A stretch of DNA of 30,935 nt. Source: an uncultured Eubacteriales bacterium. GTDB taxonomy: Bacteria; Bacillota; Clostridia; Oscillospirales; CAG-272. Numbering within the stretch: position 1 is the first letter of the stretch; the number at the start of each line of letters is the position of its first letter. The notes below the pieces were generated by a model. It was not told where the DNA came from, searched no databases, and was given only the letters and a program-made list of their open reading frames with translations. The stretch is taken from contig CAKSSY010000015.1 of assembly GCA_934489945.1 (NCBI GenBank), forward strand, positions 1 through 30,935. The letters run 5' to 3'. The translations under genes and the position numbers were made by a program. Below, piece by piece: positions 6,774 to 16,363 of this stretch.

Positions 6774-7346
6774 ATGAAAGAATTGGAAGAAAAAATTCTG
6801 AAGGAAGGTACTGTGTTGCCGGGTGAGATCCTCAAGGTCGGCAGTTTTCTCAATCAGCAGATCGACACGACTTTTCTCATGCAGATGGGTAAGGAAGTGG
6901 CGGGACTTTTTTCGGGCGAAAAGATTACAAAGGTTCTGACGATCGAAGCATCGGGAATTCCGTTTGCGTTCGCTACGGCGGTCGCGCTCGACGTTCCTAT
7001 GGCATTTGCCAAAAAACATACGACATCCAACATCGGAGGCGGCGTTTATACTGCCACTGTTCATTCGTATACCCAAAATAAAGATTACGATATTGTCATC
7101 GGTAAAGAGTATCTGAAAGAAACGGACAGGATTCTGATTGCCGATGATTTTCTTGCCCTCGGCAACGCTCTTTGCGGGCTGATAAAGCTGGTGAAGATTT
7201 CCGGTGCCTCGCTTGCCGGTTGTACGGTTGCCATTGAAAAGGGCTATCAGGGCGGTGGCGATTCGCTTCGCAAACAGGGAATCCGGATTGAGTCTCTTGC
7301 TATTGTGGAGACGATGTCCGATCACTCACTTACGTTCCGTTCGTAA
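6774..7346 (+). CDS. xpt: Xanthine phosphoribosyltransferase
   Basis: 190 residues starting MKELEEKILKEG, very close to the 190-194 residues of known Xpt. It converts xanthine plus PRPP to XMP in purine salvage. Visible features are the N-terminal LKVGSFLNQQIDTTFL segment, IEASGIPFAFATA around 58-69, and the PRPP-binding strand-loop RILIADDFLALGNAL (119-133). The frame is open 30 codons further upstream through the terminator, but ATG 6774 has the AAGGAGGA site and matches the family start. Regulated by the guanine-type riboswitch at 6607-6750. No clear terminator separates it from the downstream transporter lipoprotein. Confidence 0.95.
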   Translation: MKELEEKILKEGTVLPGEILKVGSFLNQQIDTTFLMQMGKEVAGLFSGEKITKVLTIEASGIPFAFATAVALDVPMAFAKKHTTSNIGGGVYTATVHSYTQNKDYDIVIGKEYLKETDRILIADDFLALGNALCGLIKLVKISGASLAGCTVAIEKGYQGGGDSLRKQGIRIESLAIVETMSDHSLTFRS

Positions 7347-7412
7347 GTCACTTAATTTTGTATGCACTATATTGCATAAATAAATGCCTAAAAAAAGGCT
7401 AAGGAGAAAAAC

Positions 7413-8603
7413 ATGAAGAAAATCATTTCCGTTGCTCTTGTTCTGGTTATGCTTCTTGGTTGCGTCTGCTCGTTCGCATCCTGCGGCGATAAGACCGACG
7501 AGAAAATCAAGGTTGGCTTTATCTGCCTTCATGATGAGACATCTACCTATGACCTGAACTTCATCAATGCCGCAAAGGCTGCTCAGAAGGCTCTCAATCT
7601 TTCTGACGATCAGGTTATTATCAGAACCAACATCAAAGAAGGCAACGAATGCTACGAAGCTGCTGCTGACCTTGTCGATCAGGGTTGCACCGCAGTGTTT
7701 GCCGATTCCTTCGGTCATGAGGAATTCATGATCAAAGCTGCCAAGGAATTTCCGAATGTCACCTTCTGCCATGCTACCGGTACGCAGGCTCTGGCACTCG
7801 GTCTTCCCAACTACCACAACGCATTTGCTTCCATTTATGAGGGCAGATACCTTGCCGGTGTTGCCGCAGGATTGAAACTCAACGAGATGATTGAAAATAA
7901 GCAGATTACTGCGGAAGAAGCCAAGATGGGCTATGTAGGTGCTTTCACCTATGCTGAAGTTATCTCCGGTTACACATCCTTCTATCTTGGTGCAAAGTCG
8001 GTTTGCCCGAGCGTTACCATGGAGGTTACTTTCACAGGCTCTTGGTATGACACCACCGAGGAAAAGAATGCCGCTGAAAAGCTGATTGCTGACAAATGCG
8101 TTCTGATCAGCCAGCACGCTGACTCGATGGGTGCTCCCTCCGCTTGTGAGGCTGCAGGCGTTCCCAACGTTTCCTACAACGGCAGCACAATCGAAACCTG
8201 CGAGAACACCTTTATCGTGTCCTCCAAGATTAACTGGGCTCCTTACTTTGAAAAGATGATTTCCAGTGTGAGCGGCGGTAAGGTTCTTGAAACCGACTGG
8301 TGCGGCACACTGGCAACCGATTCCGTTCAGCTGACCGATGTCAACACCAAGGTTGCTGCTGCCGGAACCGCTGAGAAGCTCGCTGCTGTAAAGGCAGACC
8401 TTGAGTCCGGTAAGCTGCATGTGTTTGATACTTCCAAATTCACAGTTGACGGCAAGCCTATGACATCTTTTGTTGTCGGCGGCAAGGAAGTTGTCAGCGA
8501 CGGTTATTTCCACGAGTCCGATGTAACACTTGTCGGTTCTGCTCCTTGCTTCAATGTCAAGATCGACGGTATTACCCTTCTCAATGAGAAATTTGGTGAC
8601 TGA
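7413..8603 (+). CDS. BMP-family nucleoside ABC transporter substrate-binding lipoprotein
   Basis: 396 residues. The N-terminus is a lipoprotein signal (MKKIISVALVLVMLLGCVCS) with two possible lipobox cysteines, LLGC at 17 and FASC at 25; the second leads directly into a charged mature N-terminus (GDKTDEK). The body has the BMP (PnrA/TmpC-like) pattern: KVGFICLHDETSTYDLNFINAA, GCTAVFADSFGHEEFMIKAAKEFPNVTFCHATG, FASIYEGRYLAGVAAG and KMGYVGAF. Members bind purine nucleosides outside the cell. It heads a four-gene ABC cassette with ATPase and two permeases. TAAGGAG precedes the ATG. Placement 66 nt after xpt suggests shared control by the guanine riboswitch, which is inference. Confidence 0.92.
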   Translation: MKKIISVALVLVMLLGCVCSFASCGDKTDEKIKVGFICLHDETSTYDLNFINAAKAAQKALNLSDDQVIIRTNIKEGNECYEAAADLVDQGCTAVFADSFGHEEFMIKAAKEFPNVTFCHATGTQALALGLPNYHNAFASIYEGRYLAGVAAGLKLNEMIENKQITAEEAKMGYVGAFTYAEVISGYTSFYLGAKSVCPSVTMEVTFTGSWYDTTEEKNAAEKLIADKCVLISQHADSMGAPSACEAAGVPNVSYNGSTIETCENTFIVSSKINWAPYFEKMISSVSGGKVLETDWCGTLATDSVQLTDVNTKVAAAGTAEKLAAVKADLESGKLHVFDTSKFTVDGKPMTSFVVGGKEVVSDGYFHESDVTLVGSAPCFNVKIDGITLLNEKFGD

Positions 8604-8618
8604 TTTGAATTCATGGGT

Positions 8619-8655
8619 GACAGGCGGGGGTTTACTCCGCCTTGTCTCCTTTTAT
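8619..8655 (+). terminator. Partial terminator between the binding protein and ATPase genes
   Basis: GACAGGCGG (8619-8627) pairs with CCGCCTTGTC (8637-8646) with one bulged A, followed by TCCTTTTATT. An attenuating hairpin here would give more binding protein than membrane components, as is common in ABC operons. Confidence 0.6.
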
Positions 8656-8695
8656 TGCAATATGGAAAAACCGCATGGTTTTCGGAGGTGACGGC

Positions 8696-10276
8696 GTGAA
8701 AAAAGAAGTTGCGCTTGAATTGAAAAACGTAACAAAATCGTTTGGCAGTGTTATTGCCAACAAAAATGTTGACCTGACGGTATACAAGGGGGAAATTCTT
8801 GCGATTCTCGGTGAAAACGGAAGCGGAAAAACCACCTTGATGAATATGATTGCCGGCATCTATTATCCCGACGAGGGACAGATTTTTGTGGACGGACAGG
8901 AAGTTATGATCCGTTCTCCGAAGGATGCGTTCCGCTACAAAATCGGAATGATTCATCAGCATTTCAAACTTGTCGACGTGTTTTCGGCAAGTCAGAACAT
9001 TATTCTCGGTGTTGACGACGGGAAGCGTTTTAATCTTGCCGAGGTCGATAAACGCGTCGCGGCAATTACCGAGCGGTATGGATTTCACATGGATCCTGCC
9101 AAAAAAATTTATGAGATGTCTGTATCCGAAAAACAGACGGTGGAGATTCTCAAGGTTCTTTACCGCGGTGCCGACATTTTGATTTTGGATGAGCCTACTG
9201 CGGTTCTGACACCGCAGGAGACAGAAAAGTTGTTTGCCGTTTTGCGCCGTATGCGCGAGGACGGAAAATCCATCATTATCATTACGCACAAAATGCACGA
9301 GGTTCTTTCCATTTCTGACCGCGTTGCCGTTTTGCGCCGCGGTGAACATATTGCCACGGTGGAGACTGCCGAAACGAACGAGTCGGCACTGACCGAGATG
9401 ATGGTGGGCAAAAAAGTGATTTTGAACATTGAACGTGCCGAGCCGAAAAATCTCTGTGACCGGCTGACCGTTTCACATATAAGCTGTACCAATCATGATG
9501 GCATAAAGATTCTGAAAGATATTTCCTTTACGGCTCGCGGTGGCGAAATTCTCGGTATTGCGGGCATCGCGGGAAGCGGTCAGAGAGAGTTGTTGGAGTC
9601 GATTGTGGGACTTTGCCATCTGGACTCCGGTGAGATCGACTATTTGGATCCCAAAACCGGTGCACATGAGAATCTGCGCGACAAAACGCCTCTTCAGATC
9701 CGGGATCTCGGTGTGCGTCTTTCCTTTGTGCCCGAAGACCGTCTCGGTATGGGACTTGTCGGCAACATGGACATTGTAGACAATATGATGCTCCGCAGTT
9801 ACCGCGGCGGAAAATCGTTTTTTTTGGATCGCAAAAAGCCCAAAAATCTTGCCGAGGATATTATTAAGAGCCTTGAAGTTGTAACGCCGAACGCCAACAC
9901 ACCGGTTCGCCGTCTTTCGGGCGGAAATGTGCAAAAGGTTTTGGTCGGGCGCGAGATTGCGGCGGCTCCCTCGGTTCTCATGGCAGCCTATCCGGTACGC
10001 GGATTGGATATTAACTCATCCTATATGATCTACAACCTTTTGAACAAGCAGAAGGAAAACGGAGTTGCCGTGATTTTCGTCGGAGAGGACCTGGATGTGC
10101 TGGTTGAACTTTGTGACCGTATTATGGTCATTAACTCCGGTGCGATTACCGGAATCGTAGACGGTCGAAATACCTCAAAAGAGGAGCTTGGTTTGCTGAT
10201 GACCAAGACACTTCCGACAGCCAATCACGGCGAATCGGAAAAGGGACGGAGGGAGGAACCCAAAAATGCGGACTGA
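8696..10276 (+). CDS. Nucleoside ABC transporter ATP-binding protein (two ABC domains)
   Basis: 526 residues from a GTG start with GGAGG seven bases upstream; the frame continues 18 codons further but lacks a better site. Domain 1 has Walker A GENGSGKTT (39-47) and Walker B ILILDEPT; its signature is degenerate (MSVSEKQ in place of LSVGQ). Domain 2 has the degenerate Walker A GIAGSGQREL typical of this family, the signature LSGGNVQK, and a Walker B region reading VLMAAYPVRGLDI. The double-domain layout with an inactive second site matches RbsA/YufO-type ATPases that energise simple sugar and nucleoside importers. It overlaps the next gene by 11 nt, so the operon is tight. Confidence 0.93.
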   Translation: MKKEVALELKNVTKSFGSVIANKNVDLTVYKGEILAILGENGSGKTTLMNMIAGIYYPDEGQIFVDGQEVMIRSPKDAFRYKIGMIHQHFKLVDVFSASQNIILGVDDGKRFNLAEVDKRVAAITERYGFHMDPAKKIYEMSVSEKQTVEILKVLYRGADILILDEPTAVLTPQETEKLFAVLRRMREDGKSIIIITHKMHEVLSISDRVAVLRRGEHIATVETAETNESALTEMMVGKKVILNIERAEPKNLCDRLTVSHISCTNHDGIKILKDISFTARGGEILGIAGIAGSGQRELLESIVGLCHLDSGEIDYLDPKTGAHENLRDKTPLQIRDLGVRLSFVPEDRLGMGLVGNMDIVDNMMLRSYRGGKSFFLDRKKPKNLAEDIIKSLEVVTPNANTPVRRLSGGNVQKVLVGREIAAAPSVLMAAYPVRGLDINSSYMIYNLLNKQKENGVAVIFVGEDLDVLVELCDRIMVINSGAITGIVDGRNTSKEELGLLMTKTLPTANHGESEKGRREEPKNAD

Positions 10277-11360
10277 AAAAATCAAGAGAGAACCTCTGAT
10301 CCACATTACCAAACGCAGTGTGATGCCGACGGGAAAAGCCGTTTTGGTTCGGGTGATTGCGGTCGCTGCCGCGCTTGTGTTCTGTGCGGTTATTATTATG
10401 GTACTTACGGGAAAAAATCCGATCCGGATTTACGGGTCAATGCTGAGCGGCGCGTTTGGTACGCCGAGGCGTATTTGGAATCTTGCACAGGGAATGGCAA
10501 TTTTACTTTGTATTTCACTTGCGGTTACGCCCGCTTTCAAAATGAAATTCTGGAACATCGGTGCAGAGGGACAGGCACTGATCGGATGTCTTGCGGCGGC
10601 GACCTGCATGGTGTTGATTGGAGACAATATCCCGAAGCCACTTTTGTTGGTTATCATGACGGTTGCCAGCGTTGTTGCCGGTGCAATTTGGGCGGTAATT
10701 CCCGCTGTCTTCAAGGCAAAATGGAATACCAATGAAACATTGTTCACACTGATGATGAACTATATCGCGACTCAGCTCGTCTCCTTTGCGGTCAAAACCT
10801 GGGCAAAGGACGGTTCGGGTGTGCTTCAGCCAATGCCACAGTTCGGTTTTCCGAAGCTGTTCGGCAAGGCATATCTGATGAATATTCTTGTCGTGATCGC
10901 GCTGACGGCATTTCTGTACATTTATCTGAAGTACAGCAAGCACGGCTATGAAATTGCCGTGGTTGGTGAGAGCGAAAACACTGCGCGTTATATCGGAATC
11001 AATGTAAAACAGGTGATCATCCGCACGATGATCCTTTCGGGCGCAATTTGCGGTCTCGCCGGTCTGCTTCTTACCGGAGGAACCGATCACACAGTCAGCA
11101 CTGCCACGGTTGGCGGAAGAGGTTTTACCGCCATCATGGTCTCATGGCTTGGAAAATTCAATCCGCTTACCATGATTCTTACGACCTTCCTCATCGTTTT
11201 TCTGGAGAAGGGGGCGGGGCAGATTTCAACCGATTTCCGTTTGGATACTTCAATTTCCGATATTGTGACGGCAATTATTCTGCTCTTTATTATCGGGTGT
11301 GAGTTTTTTATCAATTATAAAATCAATTTCCGCAGGTCGAAGAAGGAGGAAGTCAGATGA
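10266..11360 (+). CDS. Nucleoside ABC transporter permease (first subunit)
   Basis: 364 residues of the BPD_transp_2 family, with a cytoplasmic N-terminus (MRTEKIKREPLIHITKRSV) followed by a first membrane helix at about 25-47 and several more through to residue 350. Family landmarks are NPIRIYGSMLSGAFG, FKMKFWNIGAEGQALIG and NTNETLFTLMMNYIA. It pairs with the next gene to form the transmembrane channel used by the BMP lipoprotein and double ATPase. The GGGAGG site overlaps the end of the ATPase gene, and the stop overlaps the next start. Confidence 0.93.
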   Translation: MRTEKIKREPLIHITKRSVMPTGKAVLVRVIAVAAALVFCAVIIMVLTGKNPIRIYGSMLSGAFGTPRRIWNLAQGMAILLCISLAVTPAFKMKFWNIGAEGQALIGCLAAATCMVLIGDNIPKPLLLVIMTVASVVAGAIWAVIPAVFKAKWNTNETLFTLMMNYIATQLVSFAVKTWAKDGSGVLQPMPQFGFPKLFGKAYLMNILVVIALTAFLYIYLKYSKHGYEIAVVGESENTARYIGINVKQVIIRTMILSGAICGLAGLLLTGGTDHTVSTATVGGRGFTAIMVSWLGKFNPLTMILTTFLIVFLEKGAGQISTDFRLDTSISDIVTAIILLFIIGCEFFINYKINFRRSKKEEVR

Positions 11361-12325
11361 TAGAAGTTGTTGTCAGTTTTCTGATCAGTTCCATTCGTCT
11401 TGGTATGACTTTCCTGTTCGGCTCCACAGGCGAGACCATTGCCGAAAAATCCGGTCACCTCAATCTTGGTATTCCCGGTGTAATGTGTGTGGGGGCTGCC
11501 TGCGGATGTGTGGCGGAATCGGTGTATTATCGCTCGGTTGATGGCAATTTGAATCCGATTCTTGCCGTTCTCATTCCGATTCTTGCTACCATACTCGGTG
11601 GGGCACTTATGGGGCTTATATATAGCTTTCTTACGGTTACGTTGCGTTCCAATCAAAATGTGACAGGTCTTGCTCTTACTACGCTCGGTGTCGGAATTTC
11701 CAATTTCATGATTGCGCAGGTCAAGGAAAACGTATATACTTACAGCAAAGCGACAAAATATTTTACGGCTTCGTTTCCGTTTTCCGATAATCTCGGATGG
11801 TTTGGGAAAATTTTCTTTTCACACGGTGTGATGAATTATCTGGCACTTGCCATTGCGATTGTTGCTGCCTTTGTTCTTTCCCGTACACGCGTCGGGCTTC
11901 ATCTGCGTGCGGTCGGAGAAAATCCGGCAACAGCCGATGCTGCCGGTATCAATGTAACGGCATATCGCTATGGCGCAACCTGCATCGGTTGCGGTATTGC
12001 AGGTTTGGGCGGTCTCTCCTTCATCATGGACTACTTGAACGGTAACTGGGAATATGTTATTGATTCCATCGGCTGGCTTGCTATCGCGCTTGTTATTTTT
12101 ACCGTATGGAGACCGAATATGGCAATTTTCGGATCGATTATTTTCGGTGCACTTTATATTGTCAGCAGTTATGTGACAGGAATCGCATTTGCTGTCAAGG
12201 AATTGTTCAAAATGTTGCCGTATATCGTTACGGTCGTGGTTTTAATTGTCACCAGTATGCGAAATAAGCGGGAAAACCAACCGCCTGCAGGACTGGGTGT
12301 CAACTATTACCGGGAAGATCGGTGA
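11357..12325 (+). CDS. Nucleoside ABC transporter permease (second subunit)
   Basis: 322 residues, hydrophobic throughout, with the marker segments GSTGETIAEKSGHLNLGIPG near residues 18-38 and RVGLHLRAVGENPATADAAGI near 177-197, which define the second permease of BMP/YufQ-type importers. The start codon overlaps the previous stop as ATGA, with AAGGAGG upstream, so translation is probably coupled. It is the last gene of the purine uptake cassette and ends 6 nt before a strong terminator. Confidence 0.93.
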   Translation: MIEVVVSFLISSIRLGMTFLFGSTGETIAEKSGHLNLGIPGVMCVGAACGCVAESVYYRSVDGNLNPILAVLIPILATILGGALMGLIYSFLTVTLRSNQNVTGLALTTLGVGISNFMIAQVKENVYTYSKATKYFTASFPFSDNLGWFGKIFFSHGVMNYLALAIAIVAAFVLSRTRVGLHLRAVGENPATADAAGINVTAYRYGATCIGCGIAGLGGLSFIMDYLNGNWEYVIDSIGWLAIALVIFTVWRPNMAIFGSIIFGALYIVSSYVTGIAFAVKELFKMLPYIVTVVVLIVTSMRNKRENQPPAGLGVNYYREDR

Positions 12326-12331
12326 CAAAGG

Positions 12332-12376
12332 AAAACGGTTGTCCGTCGGCATGGATTTGCCCGGGACAACCGTTTT
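12332..12376. terminator. Bidirectional terminator between convergent genes
   Basis: AAAACGGTTGTCC (12332-12344) pairs perfectly with 12364-12376, with an inner CGGCA/TGCC(C)G helix in the loop. A U-run follows on the plus strand (TTTTTTATTTTTC), and on the minus strand the stem ends in TTTTCC. It serves the transporter operon and glgB. Confidence 0.9.
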
Positions 12377-14173
12377 TTATTTTTCTTTTTTTATTGGCTC
12401 CATCAGATAGCAGACTGCCGAAAAGCGAGGAAGCGAGAAGGTAAAGTTTCCTTTCTCGGGTAGGAGACAGGGCGTCGGCGAGGGAGTGGATCCGCTATAA
12501 ATGTCGCGGTCACTGTCAAGGAGCAGGGTGAGTTTTGCCGTATCGGGGACGGTGTGACGATAAATTTGTTTCCGGTCGGAAAAATTAAACACGGTCAGAA
12601 TCTGTTCGTTGCCACCACGCCTTATAAAGGCGTAGACGGAGATCGGCTCCTCGTGGCAATCCAACCATTCAAAGCCATTGAGCGAATAATCATCGGCATA
12701 AAGGGCGGGGTGGTTGAGATACAGGTGGCAAAGATCTTTCATATACCGACGGAAGGCATCGTGGGCGGGATAGGTAAGAATTTGCCAATCCTGCTCGCGT
12801 TTTTCATCCCACTCGCGGAGTTGACCGAACTCATTTCCCATGAAATTCAGTTTCTTGCCCGGGTGAGTATACATATAGAGATACATGGCACGTGCCTGTG
12901 GGAATTTGTCCTCATACTGACCGTTCATTTTTTGCAGGATGGTAGCCTTGCCATGAACCACCTCATCATGCGAAAGCGGAAGCAAAAAGTTTTCGCTGTA
13001 ATAGTACATCATGGAAAAGGTCAATTTATGGTAATTTGTCGGGCGATATTCGGGCGCGGTACGGAAATAATCAAGGGTGTCGTTCATCCAGCCCATATCC
13101 CACTTATAGTCAAAGCCGAGACCGCCGCAGGCAACGGGGCAGGTTACACCGGGAAAAGAAGTGGAGTCTTCGGCGGCGAGAATGACCGTCGGATGCAGAC
13201 TTTTAAGTCCCGCATTCATTTCCCGCAAAAAAGAGACGGCGCAGGTATTGACTCCTCGTGCTGTGTCTCCCTGCCAGTAGAGAATACGGCTGATGGCATC
13301 CATTCGCAAACCGTCAATGTGATATTCGGTCAGCCAATAATTTGCCGCCGATTCCAGAAAACTGGCAACTTCACCGCGTGAATGGACGAAATTATGACTG
13401 CCCCATTCGCTTACGCCGACAGCATCATTCGGGTATTCATAGAGTGGCGAACCGTCATAATTGACAAGTCCGTACTCATCAACGGCGAAATGGACGGGGA
13501 CAAAATCCAGCAGAACGCCGATTCCGGCTCGGTGGCAGTCGTTGACAAAAGCGCGCAAGCCGTCTGCCGTCCCGTACCGGGAGGTCGGACTGAAAAAACC
13601 GGTGCTTTGATAGCCCCAGGATTCATCGCACGGATATTCTCCGATCGGCATGATTTCGACATGCGTATACCCGTTTTCCACCAGATAAGGGATAAGGATT
13701 TCGCCGAGTTCCTCGTAGCGGTACCAGTCATCTGTCTTTTCGGAGGGTTTGCGGAAGGATCCGAAATGAATTTCATAAATGTTAAGAGGGGCACATTTAC
13801 AATCGGTTCGTCTGTTCATCCAGTCGGCATCGTCAAATTGAAATTTCCCGAGGTCGCGAACAACAGACGCGCTATTAGGACGAAGTTCCATACCGAATCC
13901 GTAGGGGTCGCAATGATCGACCGGCTTCGGGGCATAAATCCGGTATTTATACATTTGTCCGGGGGCGGCAGACGGCACAAAACATTCCCAAAATCTTCCG
14001 TCCTGTGTACGGTGCATGGGCCGTTCTTCCCATTGGTTCCATTCACCAATCAGCGCAACGCGCGTAGCGCGGGGGGCATAGGTACGAAAGGTGACACCCC
14101 CGTTTTCGGGATGCGCGCCGAGATATTGGTAGGCATGATAACATTTGCCATTATAAAAATCAAAAAAATTCAT
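12377..14173 (-). CDS. glgB: 1,4-alpha-glucan branching enzyme
   Basis: 598 residues from ATG 14173 (MNFFDFYNGKCYHAYQYLGA). Transfers glucan segments to alpha-1,6 positions in glycogen. The N-terminal CBM48-like domain has GVTFRTYAPRATRVALIGEWNQW (26-48). The GH13 barrel shows LDFVPVHF (222-229), GLRMDA with nucleophile Asp292, AAED with acid/base Glu335, and LSHDEVVHGK with His402 and Asp403. The C-terminal beta domain follows LDCHEEPISVYAF. It is shorter than E. coli GlgB because the extra N1 domain is absent, which is common. A GTG at 14230 would add 19 residues but has no ribosome binding site; GAGGAA precedes 14173. No other glycogen gene is nearby. Confidence 0.95.
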   Translation of the reverse strand: MNFFDFYNGKCYHAYQYLGAHPENGGVTFRTYAPRATRVALIGEWNQWEERPMHRTQDGRFWECFVPSAAPGQMYKYRIYAPKPVDHCDPYGFGMELRPNSASVVRDLGKFQFDDADWMNRRTDCKCAPLNIYEIHFGSFRKPSEKTDDWYRYEELGEILIPYLVENGYTHVEIMPIGEYPCDESWGYQSTGFFSPTSRYGTADGLRAFVNDCHRAGIGVLLDFVPVHFAVDEYGLVNYDGSPLYEYPNDAVGVSEWGSHNFVHSRGEVASFLESAANYWLTEYHIDGLRMDAISRILYWQGDTARGVNTCAVSFLREMNAGLKSLHPTVILAAEDSTSFPGVTCPVACGGLGFDYKWDMGWMNDTLDYFRTAPEYRPTNYHKLTFSMMYYYSENFLLPLSHDEVVHGKATILQKMNGQYEDKFPQARAMYLYMYTHPGKKLNFMGNEFGQLREWDEKREQDWQILTYPAHDAFRRYMKDLCHLYLNHPALYADDYSLNGFEWLDCHEEPISVYAFIRRGGNEQILTVFNFSDRKQIYRHTVPDTAKLTLLLDSDRDIYSGSTPSPTPCLLPEKGNFTFSLPRFSAVCYLMEPIKKEK

Positions 14174-14278
14174 AGTTCCTCGATGGGCAGAGAATCTGAA
14201 AAAATATTTTTGTGAGGGATTCCTCTTCACTTTTTCATGTGGTGAAAAGGCTTGTTTGCACCCTTTTCTTACTTACTT

Positions 14279-14307
14279 ATTATACCATTCCGGCAGATTT
14301 TTGTCAA
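14279..14307 (-). promoter_or_regulatory. Consensus sigma-A promoter of glgB
   Basis: On the minus strand TTGACA (14302-14307), 17-bp spacer and TATAAT (14279-14284) with an extended TG. The transcript would have a leader of about 100 nt. Confidence 0.9.
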
Positions 14308-14377
14308 CGGGAATGTGAAAAATCGACAAAAAATACAGGCAAAAACTGTGCAAAATCGTGATTTGGAATATTTCTTT

Positions 14378-14406
14378 TTGACAAAAAAAGTGATACAATA
14401 TATAAG
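14378..14406 (+). promoter_or_regulatory. Sigma-A promoter of typA
   Basis: TTGACA (14378-14383) and TATAAG (14401-14406) separated by 17 bp, about 35 nt before the typA start. Confidence 0.8.
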
Positions 14407-14440
14407 TTAAGTTGGATTTTCAGGGAGAAGGAGTAAGCCA

Positions 14441-16276
14441 TTGATTAGAAATGATTTGAGAAATGTGGCAATTATCGCGCATGTTGACCACGGAAAGACC
14501 ACTCTTGTAGATGAAATGCTGAAACAGGGCGGTGCCTACAGAGAAAATCAGGCGACCGAAGTCAGAGTTATGGACAGCAACGCACTTGAGCGTGAGCGCG
14601 GTATTACGATTCTTGCCAAGAACACCGCCGTTCATTATCAAGGGGTAAAGATCAACGTTATTGATACCCCTGGACACGCAGACTTCGGCGGCGAGGTTGA
14701 ACGGATTCTGAAAATGGTCAATGGCGTTATTCTTCTTGTCGATGCCGCAGAGGGTCCGATGCCGCAGACTCGTTTTGTATTGCAGAAAGCACTTGCCCTC
14801 AACCATCGCGTGATTGTTGTCATCAATAAAATAGACAAGCCCGATGCCCGTATCGGAGAAGTTGAGGATGAAATTCTGGAACTTTTGCTGGATCTCGGTG
14901 CCAACGACGAACAGCTTGACAGCCCGATGCTCTATTGTTCGGGAAGAGCCGGAACTGCTTCGGAATCTCCCGACGTTCCCGGAACTTCTTTGGAACCGCT
15001 GTTCCGCAAAATCCTTGACTATATTCCCGCACCCGAAGGTGATGAAAACGGTGAACTTCAGCTTTTGGTTTCGGCAATTGACTACAGCGAGTATGTGGGA
15101 CGTATCGGTATCGGAAGAATTGAGCGCGGAACCATTCGCAAAAATCAGGATGCCTGCATTTGCAACTACCACGAAGGTACTGCCCCCAGACGAACCAAGG
15201 TTATCACGATTTCTCAGTTTGACGGTTTGAATCGCGTTCCGGTTGACAGTGCAACTGTCGGTGACATTGTTTGCTTCTCGGGTGCCGAACAGATTACAAT
15301 CGGAGATACGGTGACCAGTGTTTCCGCACCGGAACCGCTTGAGTTTGTCAAGGTCAGCGAACCGACACTGGAAATGACCTTCTCGGTTAACAGCAGTCCT
15401 TTTGCGGGAAAAGAAGGAAAATTTGTTACTTCACGCCAGCTGCGCGAACGCTTGTATCGCGAACTGCTGAAGGATGTTTCTCTCCGTGTTACAGATGGGG
15501 ATACCACCGAGGAGTTCAAGGTGGCAGGAAGAGGCGAAATGAGTCTTTCGATTTTGATTGAAACCATGCGCCGCGAGGGGTTTGAGCTTTGTTGTTCTAA
15601 TCCGCGTGTTTTGTACAAGGACATTGACGGGGTTCGTTGCGAGCCGATGGAGCACGTCACTTTGGATGTTCCCACCGAATATGTCGGTGCTGTTGTTGAG
15701 AAGTTGGGGAGACGTAAAGGGGATCTTTTGGAGATGGCTCCGGTTGGTCAGCGTACCCGGATTGAGTATCTTATTCCGTCACGAGGCTTGTTTGGGTATC
15801 GTTCTGAATTTTTGACCGACACCCACGGCGAGGGAATTATGAATACCATTTTTGACAGCTATCAGCCTTACCGTGGCGAGATTGCAAGACGCTATACCGG
15901 TTCGCTGGTTGCTTCGGAAACCGGTGTGACTACCCGTTATGGTCTTTACAATACACAGGATCGCGGAAGTCTCTTTGTCGGACCGCAGGTTCCGGTTTAT
16001 GAAGGCATGATTGTTGGAGAATGTCCCAAAAACGAGGATATTTCCATCAATCCTTGCAAGGAAAAACATCTGACGGCGATTCGTTCCTCGGGTGCCGATG
16101 AAAAACTTCTTTTAACACCGCCCATTATTTTCTCGTTGGAAGAAGCAATTGAATTTATCAATGATGACGAATTGATCGAGGTTACTCCGAAATCCATTCG
16201 TCTTCGCAAAAAAATTCTTAACAACGAACTTCGCATGAAGGCTACAATGCGTGCACGCCGTGCCGCAGAGCAGTAA
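14441..16276 (+). CDS. typA: Ribosome-associated GTPase TypA/BipA
   Basis: 611 residues from a TTG start preceded by GGAGAAGGAG at 7 nt spacing; the N-terminus (MIRNDLRNVAIIAHVDHGKT) fits the family exactly. G1 is AHVDHGKTT (13-21), switch I includes RERGITI, G3 is DTPGHADF (75-82) with the canonical His, and G4 is NKID near 128. The C-terminal BipA-specific region includes IPSRGLFGYRSEFLTDTHGEGIMN and ends with the basic KATMRARRAAEQ. TypA acts on the 50S subunit during assembly and stress. It has its own promoter and is convergent with the glycosidase gene at 16562. Confidence 0.96.
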   Translation: MIRNDLRNVAIIAHVDHGKTTLVDEMLKQGGAYRENQATEVRVMDSNALERERGITILAKNTAVHYQGVKINVIDTPGHADFGGEVERILKMVNGVILLVDAAEGPMPQTRFVLQKALALNHRVIVVINKIDKPDARIGEVEDEILELLLDLGANDEQLDSPMLYCSGRAGTASESPDVPGTSLEPLFRKILDYIPAPEGDENGELQLLVSAIDYSEYVGRIGIGRIERGTIRKNQDACICNYHEGTAPRRTKVITISQFDGLNRVPVDSATVGDIVCFSGAEQITIGDTVTSVSAPEPLEFVKVSEPTLEMTFSVNSSPFAGKEGKFVTSRQLRERLYRELLKDVSLRVTDGDTTEEFKVAGRGEMSLSILIETMRREGFELCCSNPRVLYKDIDGVRCEPMEHVTLDVPTEYVGAVVEKLGRRKGDLLEMAPVGQRTRIEYLIPSRGLFGYRSEFLTDTHGEGIMNTIFDSYQPYRGEIARRYTGSLVASETGVTTRYGLYNTQDRGSLFVGPQVPVYEGMIVGECPKNEDISINPCKEKHLTAIRSSGADEKLLLTPPIIFSLEEAIEFINDDELIEVTPKSIRLRKKILNNELRMKATMRARRAAEQ

Positions 16277-16322
16277 ATCAACAGGAGACTGTTAAAAAGA
16301 ATCGTTTTTGTCATGGTACCAA

Positions 16323-16363
16323 AAGGGGCTGTTAAAAAACATGATGTTTTTTAACAGCCCCTT
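16323..16363. terminator. 20-bp near-perfect palindromic hairpin after typA
   Basis: AAGGGGCTGTTAAAAAACAT (16323-16342) pairs with 16344-16363 around a single central base. The ascending arm carries an A-run and the descending arm a T-run, so it can act as a terminator in both directions. Confidence 0.7.

Noticed and set aside
12554..14215. Two long plus-strand reading frames antisense to glgB
   Set aside because: They mirror the glgB codons, have no ribosome binding sites or recognisable domains, and glgB has all catalytic residues.
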